This document shows, in pieces, positions 49,219-58,099 of a DNA stretch of 64,000 bases (the first letter of the stretch is position 1; the number at the start of each line of letters is the position of its first letter). A program made the translations under genes and the position numbers. Origin of the DNA: Thalassotalea loyana. GTDB lineage: Bacteria > Pseudomonadota > Gammaproteobacteria > Enterobacterales > Alteromonadaceae. The stretch covers positions 1 to 64,000 of the forward strand of contig NZ_BSSV01000005.1 in the NCBI RefSeq assembly GCF_030161435.1, given 5' to 3'. The notes beneath the pieces were generated by a model, which had not been told where the DNA came from, searched no databases, and was given only the letters and a program-made list of their open reading frames with translations.

Positions 49219-50577
49219 ATGAGTTTATCAGTTGTTATTTTAGCGGCCGGCAAAGGCACGCGAATGCGTTCAAGTTTACCTAAAGTTCTGCACCCTGTTG
49301 CGCATAAGCCAATGGTTGGTCATGTTATTGATGCAGCACGCCAAGTTAATGCTGAAAATATATATCTTGTGTACGGCTTCGGTGGTGACGTGCTAAAGGC
49401 ACAAATTCAGGGTGATGACTTAACCTTTGTCGAACAAGCTGAGCAACTTGGTACGGGGCATGCCGTCGATATGGCCTCTCCTCACTTAAAAGACGATGAA
49501 GATGTTTTAGTACTCTATGGTGATGTTCCATTAACGAAAGTGTCTACGTTAGAAAAGTTAATCGCAGCTAAACCTGATAACGGGATGGCACTATTGACTG
49601 TTAAATTAGCAAACCCGACGGGCTATGGTCGTATTATTAGAGACAATAATACGGTGATCGGTATTGTTGAACAAAAAGATGCGTCACCTGAGCAACTGGC
49701 AATTAACGAGTGTAATACTGGTATTTTGCTTGCTAACGGTGGTGATTTAAAACGTTGGTTAAGTAACTTATCAAATGATAATGCACAAGGTGAATACTAC
49801 TTAACAGACATTATTGCTGCTTGTCATCATGAGGGTAAAGTGATTGAAACCGCACACCCTGACAGTGAAATTGAAGTGGAAGGTGCCAATAATCGTGTTC
49901 AACTTGCTCAATTAGAGCGCGCATACCAATTGCGTCAGGCTGAAGAGCTGATGATTGCAGGTGCTAGCTTACGTGATCCAAACCGCATTGATATTCGTGG
50001 TGAAGTGACCGTCGGCCAAGAAGTTGTGATTGATATTAATTGTATCTTTGAAGGGCGTGTTGAAATTGCCGATAACGTCAAAATTGGTGCTAACTGTATC
50101 TTAAAGAACTGTACTATCGGTGCTGGTGCTGAAATTAAGCCAAATACGATTGTTGAAGATGCGATTATCGGTGAATTAGCGTCTGCTGGTCCTTTCGCTC
50201 GTATTCGCCCAGGCTCTGAATTAAAGCGTGATGCACATATCGGTAACTTTGTTGAAATGAAGAAGTCAGTATTAGGAGAAGGTGCTAAAGCAGGCCATCT
50301 AACCTATCTTGGTGATGCTGAAGTTGGTGCAAAAGCTAATATCGGTGCTGGCACAATTACCTGTAACTATGATGGCGTCAATAAGTCTAAAACCATCATT
50401 GGTGAGCATGCATTCATTGGCTCTAATGCATCGCTTGTTGCACCAGTTACTATTGGTGATTACGCAACGACTGGTGCTGGTTCAGTCATCGTAAAAGAAG
50501 TTGAAGATAAAGCGTTAGCAGTAGCGCGTGGTAAGCAGCGAAATATCACGTCTTGGTCTCGACCAACGAAAAAGTAA
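49219..50577 (+). CDS. glmU: bifunctional UDP-GlcNAc pyrophosphorylase/GlcN-1-P acetyltransferase GlmU
   Basis: GlmU acetylates glucosamine-1-phosphate and then makes UDP-GlcNAc for peptidoglycan and LPS. The 452-residue protein has the uridylyltransferase loop [19 protein letters not shown] at residue 7, YGDVPL near residue 103, and a C-terminal left-handed beta-helix (about 250-440) with [11 protein letters not shown] and [10 protein letters not shown]. It acts two steps after GlmS, whose gene lies 7.5 kb downstream; the BetI locus and mltC come between. Confidence 0.98.
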   Translation: MSLSVVILAAGKGTRMRSSLPKVLHPVAHKPMVGHVIDAARQVNAENIYLVYGFGGDVLKAQIQGDDLTFVEQAEQLGTGHAVDMASPHLKDDEDVLVLYGDVPLTKVSTLEKLIAAKPDNGMALLTVKLANPTGYGRIIRDNNTVIGIVEQKDASPEQLAINECNTGILLANGGDLKRWLSNLSNDNAQGEYYLTDIIAACHHEGKVIETAHPDSEIEVEGANNRVQLAQLERAYQLRQAEELMIAGASLRDPNRIDIRGEVTVGQEVVIDINCIFEGRVEIADNVKIGANCILKNCTIGAGAEIKPNTIVEDAIIGELASAGPFARIRPGSELKRDAHIGNFVEMKKSVLGEGAKAGHLTYLGDAEVGAKANIGAGTITCNYDGVNKSKTIIGEHAFIGSNASLVAPVTIGDYATTGAGSVIVKEVEDKALAVARGKQRNITSWSRPTKK

Positions 50578-50595
50578 ACATTACATTTCAGAAAT

Positions 50596-50623
50596 AAGGC
50601 TAGGTTATCCCCTAGCCTTTTTT
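50596..50623 (+). terminator. Terminator of glmU
   Basis: AAGGCTAGG pairs with CCTAGCCTT (50611-50619) and is followed by T. The end of the convergent BCCT gene lies inside this hairpin. Confidence 0.9.
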
Positions 50624-51753
50624 ATTTGATAGGTACCACTTTCAAAAGCGAATACTTTCACCATCAGTAGAATTAAAATAAGTACGACAAGACAAGCTGC
50701 TGTTTGAACATACATCCACTCAGTTTGAAACAAGTAAGTTAATCCTAGAAGTAACCCCGTATTTATAGCAACGAATTTGAATTTACCCTGCTTTTCAATG
50801 GTTAGGCTAAAGGTTTGACTGTAGTTTGCGACCATAAAATCAATTGAATTGACGACAAAAGCACAGCCAAGCACCAACATTACCAACTGAGTTCCTCTAT
50901 CTAAGCCAAAGCCTGATTCATATATGTGATAAAGCACAGAAAACCAAAGAAAACTTGGTACCAAGGGTAATATTGTCATGATAAAAAATAGTGCTAAGGG
51001 CTTAATGTTTCTCACAAATTTGGCAACGAACTGACCAAGCATAATTGACCATGTCATCCACCATGCCAAATAGAATTCATGATAATTATTAAATGGCAGA
51101 ATGAAGCGATGCGCATTAAGTACGTAGTCTGTTGATAGCACACTACTTGCAACCAATTCAGCAAAACCAAAATTACTCAACCAAGCAAGATAGAGACACA
51201 GTAAACTAAAGGCGATCACACTCACTTTACTGAGCATGGTCATTAATTTGGTTCTTATACTCATCATTAATGAACAGACAATGACGAGAGAAATTAATAT
51301 CGTGAGTTCCCATGTACCGTTTTTAACGCTCTCTGGTAAATAGAATGGCATTAAATCGATAAAAAGCGATAGCGTAAATGCACAGGTCGCAATGACGACA
51401 CAAGCACTTAATCGCTTGACCCACGTAATTTCAAAGAGCTTTAGCTTTGGCTCTAACGTCAGGAAGTAAAGGGTAGAAACAAAATACATTGCCCAAGCGG
51501 TAATTCCCCAAAAGCCCATTTCTATCGATAGTGGATTAGTAAAATGATAGCTCTGATCTTGGGTGTATTGTTGATATTCAATGAGTGGTAGTAGGATAAA
51601 ACCGCCATCAAGCCCAGATGTAAATAAGATCGCGACTAACGCACTTAACGCTGAAGGCTCTTCACCTGTTAATCTTTGATTTCGAAAGGCATACATTAAT
51701 ACTAAACCTAGTATCAATATAATGATCACCCCTACGCCAATAATTGTACTCAT
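50605..51753 (-). CDS. small BCCT-family choline/betaine transporter-like protein
   Basis: This 382-residue membrane protein with about ten hydrophobic helices resembles the core of BCCT (BetT/BetP) transporters, which are usually 500-700 residues. It keeps the substrate aromatic box: W82, W87 and Y90 with the W-x4-W-x2-Y spacing of BetP helix 4, and WWMTW (residues 231-235) matching the WWISW of helix 8, followed by a BCCT-like run to PSFLWFS. It starts at the equivalent of helix 2, has a shortened middle and lacks the C-terminal sensor tail. The glycine motif of helix 3 is changed to TSGLDGG. It follows betI by 38 bp on the same strand, which supports choline or betaine uptake. Family call is fairly firm; substrate is inferred. 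Confidence 0.72.
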   Translation of the reverse strand: MSTIIGVGVIIILILGLVLMYAFRNQRLTGEEPSALSALVAILFTSGLDGGFILLPLIEYQQYTQDQSYHFTNPLSIEMGFWGITAWAMYFVSTLYFLTLEPKLKLFEITWVKRLSACVVIATCAFTLSLFIDLMPFYLPESVKNGTWELTILISLVIVCSLMMSIRTKLMTMLSKVSVIAFSLLCLYLAWLSNFGFAELVASSVLSTDYVLNAHRFILPFNNYHEFYLAWWMTWSIMLGQFVAKFVRNIKPLALFFIMTILPLVPSFLWFSVLYHIYESGFGLDRGTQLVMLVLGCAFVVNSIDFMVANYSQTFSLTIEKQGKFKFVAINTGLLLGLTYLFQTEWMYVQTAACLVVLILILLMVKVFAFESGTYQIKKARG

Positions 51754-51791
51754 CTTGTCAAAAGTTTATGTTTTTGATGAGTTTACCTGCG

Positions 51792-52394
51792 TTAGATGTC
51801 AGTTTTTTTATATTGCACAATTAACTGTTGCGCAAGCGCCTTGCATTCATTTGCAGCAGTGGCAAACATCACTTCATCGCTGTGTGATAATGCACAACGC
51901 AGCCATTGGCCGTCAATTTGAGCCGCTAAAATACTTGTGCAGTGATCAACATATTCTCTTTTGACGAGTGTTTTGAAAGCGAAACGTAAATTACTCGCTA
52001 ATCTTGCGTGATTAACTTTTTGCAATTGACTTAATTCATCGCTGTGCATGGATAATACCCAAAAACTTAACCAAGAAATGGCTGCTCGATTTGAACTCTG
52101 TGCAGTGCTGAAATTAGCATTGATGATATAATTTATCCGCTCTATCGCTGTTGGCTTTTGGGTGCTGAATTGTGCTAAAAAATCTTGTCTTAATTGCTCC
52201 AAAAGATAAATAGTCGTGCCTTTTATCAAACCACCTTTACCACCAAAATAGTGGCTAATAATACCCGTAGATACGCCAGCAAGTTTGCTAATACTGGAGA
52301 TAGTTGTGCCTTGTAAGCCATGCTTTTCAACAGACTCTAACGTCGCTTCAATCAATTGTTGCTTTCTAATTTTTTCCATACCTACTTTAGGCAT
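51792..52394 (-). CDS. betI: BetI-type TetR family choline-responsive repressor
   Basis: The 200-residue protein begins MPKVGMEKIRKQQLIEATLE, almost the N-terminus of E. coli BetI, and has the TetR helix-turn-helix with SKLAGVSTGIISHYFGGKGGL near residue 36. The C-terminal part keeps the BetI pattern W-L-S-F-W, SMHSDELSQLQ and IDGQWLRCALS, the ligand domain for choline. The ATG at 52394 is chosen on this homology; an in-frame start at 52487 would add 31 unrelated residues. It is divergent from the TonB-dependent receptor and upstream of the BCCT gene. Confidence 0.85.
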   Translation of the reverse strand: MPKVGMEKIRKQQLIEATLESVEKHGLQGTTISSISKLAGVSTGIISHYFGGKGGLIKGTTIYLLEQLRQDFLAQFSTQKPTAIERINYIINANFSTAQSSNRAAISWLSFWVLSMHSDELSQLQKVNHARLASNLRFAFKTLVKREYVDHCTSILAAQIDGQWLRCALSHSDEVMFATAANECKALAQQLIVQYKKTDI

Positions 52395-52504
52395 AATACT
52401 TTCTAAACCCTCAACGCTTTTTGGCCACAGCCAGTGACCTTTGTTAAATATTTTTAATAAATAGTTATGGAATAGGTCTGTAAACACAAGTTAAATTTTT
52501 ATTA

Positions 52505-52518
52505 ATTGAACGTTCAAT
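52505..52518. promoter_or_regulatory. Predicted BetI operator
   Basis: ATTGAACGTTCAAT is a perfect 14-bp palindrome in the 203-bp gap between betI and the TonB-dependent receptor. From memory it resembles the operator sequence seen upstream of other betI genes. Each half contains TTGAAC, a -35 like hexamer pointing outward in both directions, so one bound repressor could close both promoters. The -10 elements are not clear. Confidence 0.65.
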
Positions 52519-52597
52519 AAAAAATAACATAGATGTAACATTTGCTGATTAATCTGCTCAACGTTTTCAAAAATAACTACATCAAAGTGAGAAAATT

Positions 52598-54889
52598 ATG
52601 AGCCTTTACAAGCAAAATAAGAGTTTGCTATGTCTTGCAATAACAAGTGCTCTTGCGATGCCAGCACTTGCTGATGAGAATGCAAACAACGATAAGAATA
52701 TTGAAGAAGTTACGGTTATTGCCAAAAAGTTGTCCTATGCAAACAACACGGTCGATACCACGATGATTGATCAGCAGGCGCCGGTAACAAGTGTCTTAGG
52801 TGTTATGGATAACCTTCCGGGCATCAGTATTAACGAAGGCGATGCTTTTGGTGGTGACGACTGGTCAACTTCAATTACCATGCGCGGCTTTTCTATCGAC
52901 GGAAATCAGCAACAATTGGGTATGACGGTTGATGGTATTCCAAATGGTGGTTCTAACTATGGTGGTGGCGCGAAGGCTAATCGTTACCTAGCAACTGAAA
53001 ACTTAGAAACTGTTGAGGTGGCTCAGGGTACTTCTGACATTTCATCAGCGTCTCTCGATGCGCTAGGTGGTACATTCAATTTTGTGAGTAAAGCCCCTGA
53101 TATGGAGCAAAGCACAACGTTTGCCTATACCACAGGTTCTCATGACGCTGAGCGATTCTTTGTTAGATATGAAACAGGTGAGATACTAGATAACACCTTT
53201 GCTTATGTTAGTTACTCAGATACAACAACAAGTCGATGGGTTGGTGAAGGCTCAAATGGTGGCAGCAAAAACCAGCATGCTGAGGTGAAGTTTGTATCGA
53301 CAATAGACCAACTTACATTGACCGGTCGCTTATCTTATGACGATGTCACTGAAGATAATTATAACAGTGTTAGCATTGAACAATTTAATCAAACACCTGA
53401 CTGGGACCAGTTAACATGGAATTGGACAGGTATCCCTCATTTTGATCAAATGTTCGCAGAGGGTTGGTCTACGCTTCGAGAAAACACATTAGCGTATTTA
53501 AAAGCAGAGTACGCTGTGTCAGATGTGACAACGATTGAAATCACACCGTATTTTCATAAAAACAAGGGCCGAGGTGATTGGATTCCACCATATTTAGTGA
53601 TGGCAGTAGATGCTGATGGTAACCCAACAAACCAAGGCGGCACGATTGCTGGAAGCTACGGTTTTACCGATCAAAATGGTAATCCTCTAGCACCTGCTGA
53701 TGGTTGTACGGCAAACTATACTTGGCCATGGAATTCTGGCCCTGGTTTGCACCCAGCGTGTTATGCTGATGATGCTATTCCTGTCATGTCATACCGTCAT
53801 ACCCATTATGCTAAAGAGCGTACGGGTTTCACTGCAAAAGCATACACTACAATCGGTAATCATGATTTACTTGCAGGGGTCTGGTATGAAACTTCTGAGC
53901 GTGATGAACATCGTGATTGGCATAAAGTGATTAATGCGAGTGTTTATCATCATTTTGATTCAACGCCATACTGGATACAGTATGATAATACGTTCGATCA
54001 AGACACGCTTAAGTGGTATGTCCAAGATACAATCACAGCAGGTGATTTTGTCGTTAATCTCGGTGTACAACAGTACTTAGTTGACCTAGAGAAAACCGAT
54101 CATTATCAATCTGCAAATAACGCCGATGTTAACAGTGATTCAGATGTACTCTTTAGCGCAGGTGCTTTATACGAATTGAGTCCAACCACAGAGGTGTTTG
54201 CCGGCTATAGTGAGAACTTTTCGGCTATCAAAGACGGTGTACTTGAACGAGATTCTTCAACATTGAATGAGATTGAACCAGAAACGGCGGAGAATATCGA
54301 TTTTGGTATTCGTTACTTCGGTGAACGTTTAAATCTGCAAGCAACCGCTTATATGATTGAGTTTAATGACCGTATTACTTTTATTGCACCTGGCAGTGAT
54401 ACCGATGGCATTGATTACACGATTGGTACAAACGGCACATACATCAACGTTGGTGGCATTGAGTCTGACGGTATCGAACTGAGTGCAACCTATAAGCTAA
54501 CGGATAATTGGGAGTTATATGGCTCTTTCACCAAAAATGATTCAACGTATATTGGTGATGCACCAGGCTTTGAGGCCGGCCAAAAAGTAATAGATTCTGT
54601 CGATGATATGTGGGTACTATCAGCTAACTATTACGACGGTAATTTACGTTTTGGCGCTTCAACTAAGTACACAGGAGAACGCGGTGAAGCTGAAGATTAT
54701 ATTGTATTGGATATGAATATTGGATATACCGTTGAGTTTTCTGGCTCAGGTGTTAACTCTGTTGATATTGCGCTTGTGGTAAATAACATCTTTGATGAAG
54801 ATTATTTATCGACGGGTACAGGTAACGGTTCGACCTTCTTTATTGGTGCACCGCGCACAACAAGCTTAACCGTTAATGCGAACTTCTAA
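52598..54889 (+). CDS. TonB-dependent outer membrane receptor
   Basis: The 763-residue protein has a signal peptide ending at PALA near residue 25, a TonB-box-like EEVTVIAKK, a plug domain to about residue 165 (VLGVMDNLPGISI, VEVAQGTSDISSASLDALGGTFNFVSK) and a 22-strand type barrel ending in Phe. A Trp/Tyr-rich loop with two Cys (about residues 370-387) faces outward. The substrate cannot be read from sequence. Control by a BetI-type repressor and linkage to a phosphodiesterase suggest a choline-containing ester, but that is inference. Confidence 0.93.
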   Translation: MSLYKQNKSLLCLAITSALAMPALADENANNDKNIEEVTVIAKKLSYANNTVDTTMIDQQAPVTSVLGVMDNLPGISINEGDAFGGDDWSTSITMRGFSIDGNQQQLGMTVDGIPNGGSNYGGGAKANRYLATENLETVEVAQGTSDISSASLDALGGTFNFVSKAPDMEQSTTFAYTTGSHDAERFFVRYETGEILDNTFAYVSYSDTTTSRWVGEGSNGGSKNQHAEVKFVSTIDQLTLTGRLSYDDVTEDNYNSVSIEQFNQTPDWDQLTWNWTGIPHFDQMFAEGWSTLRENTLAYLKAEYAVSDVTTIEITPYFHKNKGRGDWIPPYLVMAVDADGNPTNQGGTIAGSYGFTDQNGNPLAPADGCTANYTWPWNSGPGLHPACYADDAIPVMSYRHTHYAKERTGFTAKAYTTIGNHDLLAGVWYETSERDEHRDWHKVINASVYHHFDSTPYWIQYDNTFDQDTLKWYVQDTITAGDFVVNLGVQQYLVDLEKTDHYQSANNADVNSDSDVLFSAGALYELSPTTEVFAGYSENFSAIKDGVLERDSSTLNEIEPETAENIDFGIRYFGERLNLQATAYMIEFNDRITFIAPGSDTDGIDYTIGTNGTYINVGGIESDGIELSATYKLTDNWELYGSFTKNDSTYIGDAPGFEAGQKVIDSVDDMWVLSANYYDGNLRFGASTKYTGERGEAEDYIVLDMNIGYTVEFSGSGVNSVDIALVVNNIFDEDYLSTGTGNGSTFFIGAPRTTSLTVNANF

Positions 54890-54899
54890 TCGCGTGATG

Positions 54900-54928
54900 G
54901 GTAAAGGTTGATTGTATCAACCTTTACC
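54900..54928 (+). other. Perfect 13-bp hairpin between the receptor and phosphodiesterase genes
   Basis: GGTAAAGGTTGAT pairs perfectly with ATCAACCTTTACC round a 3-nt loop. The T tract is poor, so it may be an attenuator or an mRNA-stabilising stem that lets some transcription pass. A second small stem CTCC-TTTATT-GGAG follows and would cover the Shine-Dalgarno GGAG of the next gene. Confidence 0.7.
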
Positions 54929-54951
54929 TCCTTTATTGGAGTAGATAAACG

Positions 54952-55986
54952 ATGAAAAATATATTGTTGGTAATGATCGCATTAATGCCGTCTTTTCAAT
55001 TACTTGCTGTCGACAAAATTTATTTTGGTTCGTGTGCAAAAGAATACAAAGCGATGCCTATTTTTGACGCGATTGTTGCTGATGATCCTGATGTTTTTAT
55101 TTTCCTTGGTGATAATATTTATGGTGATACTGAAGACATGAAGGTCTTAGCCGACAAGTACAAGATGCTTGGTGATCACAAAGGATTTAATAAGTTAAAA
55201 AGTACCGCAGAATTAATCGCCATTTGGGATGATCATGATTATGGTGAAAATGACGCAGGGAAAGAATACCCGCAAAAACAGGCTTCGAGAAAAGTCATGC
55301 TCGACTTTTGGCAAGAGCCGAAAGATTCACCTCGCTATACAAGAGACGGAATTTATACCAGTTATTTCTATGGTGAAAAAAACCAGCAAGTACAGGTAAT
55401 TTTGCCCGATCTACGTTGGAACCGAGATAAGCTCCATGAAGTATCGAAGGTAAACTATTTATTGAAGCGTATTCCCAATAACATGGGGCCTTACATGGTT
55501 TCTCCCGACAAACAAGCATCGATGCTAGGTGAAAAACAATGGCAATGGCTCGAGCAAGAACTCCTTAAGCCATCTGCGATTAAAGTTATTGGTTCAAGTT
55601 TACAACTATTACCTGAGTTTACTGGCTGGGAATCTTGGGCAAATTTTCCCGCTGACAGGCAACGTTTACTCGACTTTATCGCCAAACATAAAATCCCTGG
55701 AGTGATCTTCATCAGTGGTGATACTCATTGGGGTGAAGTGTCTAAAGTAGAAACAGCCAAAGGTTATCATTTATGGGAAGTGACTAGCTCAGGATTGAGT
55801 GAAAAATGGAAGGACGTTAGTCCTAATCAGCATCGTGTAGGACAGTACACTAACCAAGTAAACTATGGATTTATCGAGATTGATTGGCAGCTCGCTGATC
55901 CCAGTATTGCTATTGGATTGAAAAATGAAGTGGGTGATATCACCCATCAACATCAACTTTCACTATCAATGCTTCAATTTAACTAA
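54952..55986 (+). CDS. secreted PhoD-family metallophosphodiesterase
   Basis: The 344-residue protein has a signal peptide of about 19 residues and then a compact PhoD-like metallophosphatase domain. Metal motifs in order are FGSCAKEY, FLGDNIYGD near residue 50, IWDDHDYGEND near residue 88 and FISGDTHWGEV near residue 255. The N-terminal Ig-like domain of Bacillus PhoD is absent. The family includes alkaline phosphodiesterases and a Streptomyces phospholipase D that frees choline from phosphatidylcholine. It lies 62 bp after the receptor and should act in the periplasm or at the outer membrane. Release of choline from an imported ester is a plausible role given the BetI context. Confidence 0.88.
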   Translation: MKNILLVMIALMPSFQLLAVDKIYFGSCAKEYKAMPIFDAIVADDPDVFIFLGDNIYGDTEDMKVLADKYKMLGDHKGFNKLKSTAELIAIWDDHDYGENDAGKEYPQKQASRKVMLDFWQEPKDSPRYTRDGIYTSYFYGEKNQQVQVILPDLRWNRDKLHEVSKVNYLLKRIPNNMGPYMVSPDKQASMLGEKQWQWLEQELLKPSAIKVIGSSLQLLPEFTGWESWANFPADRQRLLDFIAKHKIPGVIFISGDTHWGEVSKVETAKGYHLWEVTSSGLSEKWKDVSPNQHRVGQYTNQVNYGFIEIDWQLADPSIAIGLKNEVGDITHQHQLSLSMLQFN

Positions 55987-56001
55987 AACTCCGCTAGTGT
56001 T

Positions 56002-56026
56002 GGCCTGAAGTAATCAGGCCTTTTTT
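56002..56026 (+). terminator. Terminator of the receptor-phosphodiesterase operon
   Basis: GGCCTGA (56002-56008) pairs with TCAGGCC (56014-56020), followed by six T. It also borders the convergent mltC-like gene. Confidence 0.93.
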
Positions 56027-57185
56027 ACTGATACTTCTTTTCTGCCTTTGTGACTTTTTCTAAATAACGGCGTGATTCTGCTTTTGGATGTTTTCTTGTC
56101 AGTACGTAATAGACGTTTTGAGGTTGATGTTCATTGATGATTTTAACGGCTGTTTTTCTATCGCGATGAAAGCTTTTAAGTACGTTACCTGTTCCACCAT
56201 TGTAGGCTGAAATCATCGCGTAATGTTGGCTGGTATTGTTATTGACTGCTTTAAGGTAATTATTTTGCAGTATGTGTAAGTAGGCTGTACCCATATCAAT
56301 ATTAAACGCAGGATCAAATAGCTGCTGCTTACTTGGTTTACCTGGTTTGTTTTTAATTTTTTGGTAAACATCTGCGCCTGCAGTACTTGGAACGACTTGC
56401 ATTAAACCATAAGCATTTGCGTGGCTTACCGCATAAGGGTTAAAATTACTTTCTGTTTCGATAATGCCATAAATTAAATCTGGCTTTATTTGATAGCGCT
56501 TAGCTGAGGCGAGTACAAACTCACTGTATTTTTCTTTACGCAAATGCTGATGAGTTTCAACTAAGTTAAAACGTACCTGAAGCAAGTCGTGTTTATCAAT
56601 GCGTACTTGCGCTAGTTCATTATTTGTTAAGTAATCAGCGAACCTTCCTGCACGCCATTGGTATTGTATTGGCTTCTTATCTTGGTCTAATACTTGACCA
56701 TACAGGAACGGCGTCCCTTTTAGTTCAGGTGCTTTACTACTGAAAATATCATTTTTCCGCGGATCATCGGGCGTTAATAATGTGATGATGATGGCTTGAT
56801 TCAGGTTATCTAATGCACGAGATTTATTATTTTCTAACAGTGTTTCAACCGTCACGGTTCCGGTTATAAAATCGATAATAGCTCTGGCTTTATAATCGTT
56901 AGTGTACTTTACGTAACGTTTATTTCCTGGAAGCTGCGTGTTCTTTTTCCCCCAGACCTTTTCTATATGCCTTTTTAACTCTTCAATAAGCAGTGAAATA
57001 TTTTGGATATCTTGTTGGGCTAAATTTTTCGTTTTTACCACACGATCAGCTATCGCAATGACATCTTTATCATCAGACTCTATTTGTTTAACAAGTTCTT
57101 GCGCACTCTTTATCGATGATAGATTAGGCGTTGATTTGCATGCAGTAAGTGTAAAAATAACAAGAATTAATAAGCGAAACTTCAT
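56025..57185 (-). CDS. mltC: membrane-bound lytic murein transglycosylase, MltC type
   Basis: The 386-residue lipoprotein has a signal peptide with lipobox LTAC (Cys about residue 16). A MltC N-terminal domain follows, marked by YVKYTNDYKARAIIDFITGTVTVETL near residue 90. The C-terminal SLT domain has the catalytic Glu in IYGIIETESNFNPYAVSHANAYGLMQVVP near residue 243 and SAYNGGTGNVLKSF. It cleaves peptidoglycan at the inner face of the outer membrane. It is monocistronic and convergent with the phosphodiesterase gene. Confidence 0.93.
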   Translation of the reverse strand: MKFRLLILVIFTLTACKSTPNLSSIKSAQELVKQIESDDKDVIAIADRVVKTKNLAQQDIQNISLLIEELKRHIEKVWGKKNTQLPGNKRYVKYTNDYKARAIIDFITGTVTVETLLENNKSRALDNLNQAIIITLLTPDDPRKNDIFSSKAPELKGTPFLYGQVLDQDKKPIQYQWRAGRFADYLTNNELAQVRIDKHDLLQVRFNLVETHQHLRKEKYSEFVLASAKRYQIKPDLIYGIIETESNFNPYAVSHANAYGLMQVVPSTAGADVYQKIKNKPGKPSKQQLFDPAFNIDMGTAYLHILQNNYLKAVNNNTSQHYAMISAYNGGTGNVLKSFHRDRKTAVKIINEHQPQNVYYVLTRKHPKAESRRYLEKVTKAEKKYQ

Positions 57186-57247
57186 AAACTTTTTTAATAA
57201 TGCTTTTTACTCAGTGTATCGCAATAGCCACAAAAATGGTGTAAATG

Positions 57248-57275
57248 TTGACCAAATTAATTTTATCACTATAAT
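57248..57275 (+). promoter_or_regulatory. Promoter of the DeoR regulator gene (and probably glmS)
   Basis: TTGACC (57248-57253), a 16-bp spacer and a perfect TATAAT (57270-57275) lie 33 bp upstream of the deoR-type start codon. Confidence 0.85.
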
Positions 57276-57294
57276 AAGTTTCGAACTGAAACTT
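57276..57294. promoter_or_regulatory. Candidate operator over the DeoR gene start
   Basis: AAGTTTC-GAACT-GAAACTT is a perfect inverted repeat with 7-bp arms placed directly after the -10 box, covering the expected transcription start. Binding there would block transcription, so autorepression by the downstream DeoR protein is likely; the assignment is inference. Confidence 0.65.
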
Positions 57295-57307
57295 AACGAA
57301 AGAAATA

Positions 57308-58078
57308 ATGTCAAAACGAAACACTCAACAACGTCGTCATATTATTATCACTGAAGTGAACTCTGTCGGTGAAGTAAGTGTTGAAGCGTTAGCTAAGCGT
57401 TTTGATATTTCGGAAGTTACAATCAGAAAAGATCTCGCGGCATTAGAAAAAAGTGGTCTGCTATTACGTCGTTATGGTGGTGCTGTGCCCTTGCCTAATG
57501 AAATAACTGAAGCGAAAGAGTCAAAAGTTTCGGTTCAAAAGCAGGCTATTGCAAAAGCGGCCGCAAGCTTAATAAAAGATCATTACCGTGTTGTGATTGA
57601 TAGTGGCAGAACAACCTCAACCATCATTGAATACCTTGCTGAAAAGCGTGGCTTGGTTGTTATGACTAACTCAATGAAAATTGCTGGTAGACTTCATGAA
57701 TTGGAGAGTGAGCCAACTATTTTGATGACCGGTGGCACTTGGGACCCAACATCAGAGTCGTTCCAGGGGCAAATAGCAGAACAGGTGTTGCGTTCATATG
57801 ACTTTGATCAGCTATTTATTGGTGCCGATGGCATTGATGTTGAACGAGGTACAACGACCTTTAATGAGTTGATTGGCTTGAGTCGAGTAATGGCGGAAGT
57901 GGCCAGAGAAGTTATTGTTGTTGTTGAGTCGGAAAAAATTGGTCGAAAAATACCTAATTTAGAGTTAACTTGGCAACAGGTAGATACGTTAATTACTGAT
58001 GAGTTATTAAATGAGTCGGTAAAGAAACAGTTAATCGAGTGTGGTGTGAATGTAGTTATCGCCCCACTCAACAAATAA
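57308..58078 (+). CDS. DeoR family transcriptional regulator
   Basis: The 256-residue protein has the DeoR N-terminal HTH (VSVEALAKRFDISEVTIRKDLAALEKSGLLLRRYGGAV, about residues 22-60) and the DeoRC sugar-phosphate sensing domain with VIDSGRTTSTIIEYL, TNSMKIAGRL and FIGADGIDVERGTTTFNE. It lies 21 bp upstream of glmS on the same strand, so it probably senses an amino-sugar or hexose phosphate and controls glmS along with itself. The exact ligand is not known. Confidence 0.9.
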   Translation: MSKRNTQQRRHIIITEVNSVGEVSVEALAKRFDISEVTIRKDLAALEKSGLLLRRYGGAVPLPNEITEAKESKVSVQKQAIAKAAASLIKDHYRVVIDSGRTTSTIIEYLAEKRGLVVMTNSMKIAGRLHELESEPTILMTGGTWDPTSESFQGQIAEQVLRSYDFDQLFIGADGIDVERGTTTFNELIGLSRVMAEVAREVIVVVESEKIGRKIPNLELTWQQVDTLITDELLNESVKKQLIECGVNVVIAPLNK

Positions 58079-58099
58079 AATATTAAAAAGGATAATAGT

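Noticed and set aside
52395-52487. N-terminal extension of BetI
   Set aside because: The extra 31 residues have no match to BetI, while residue 32 onward reproduces the BetI N-terminus; a divergent promoter region must also fit here.
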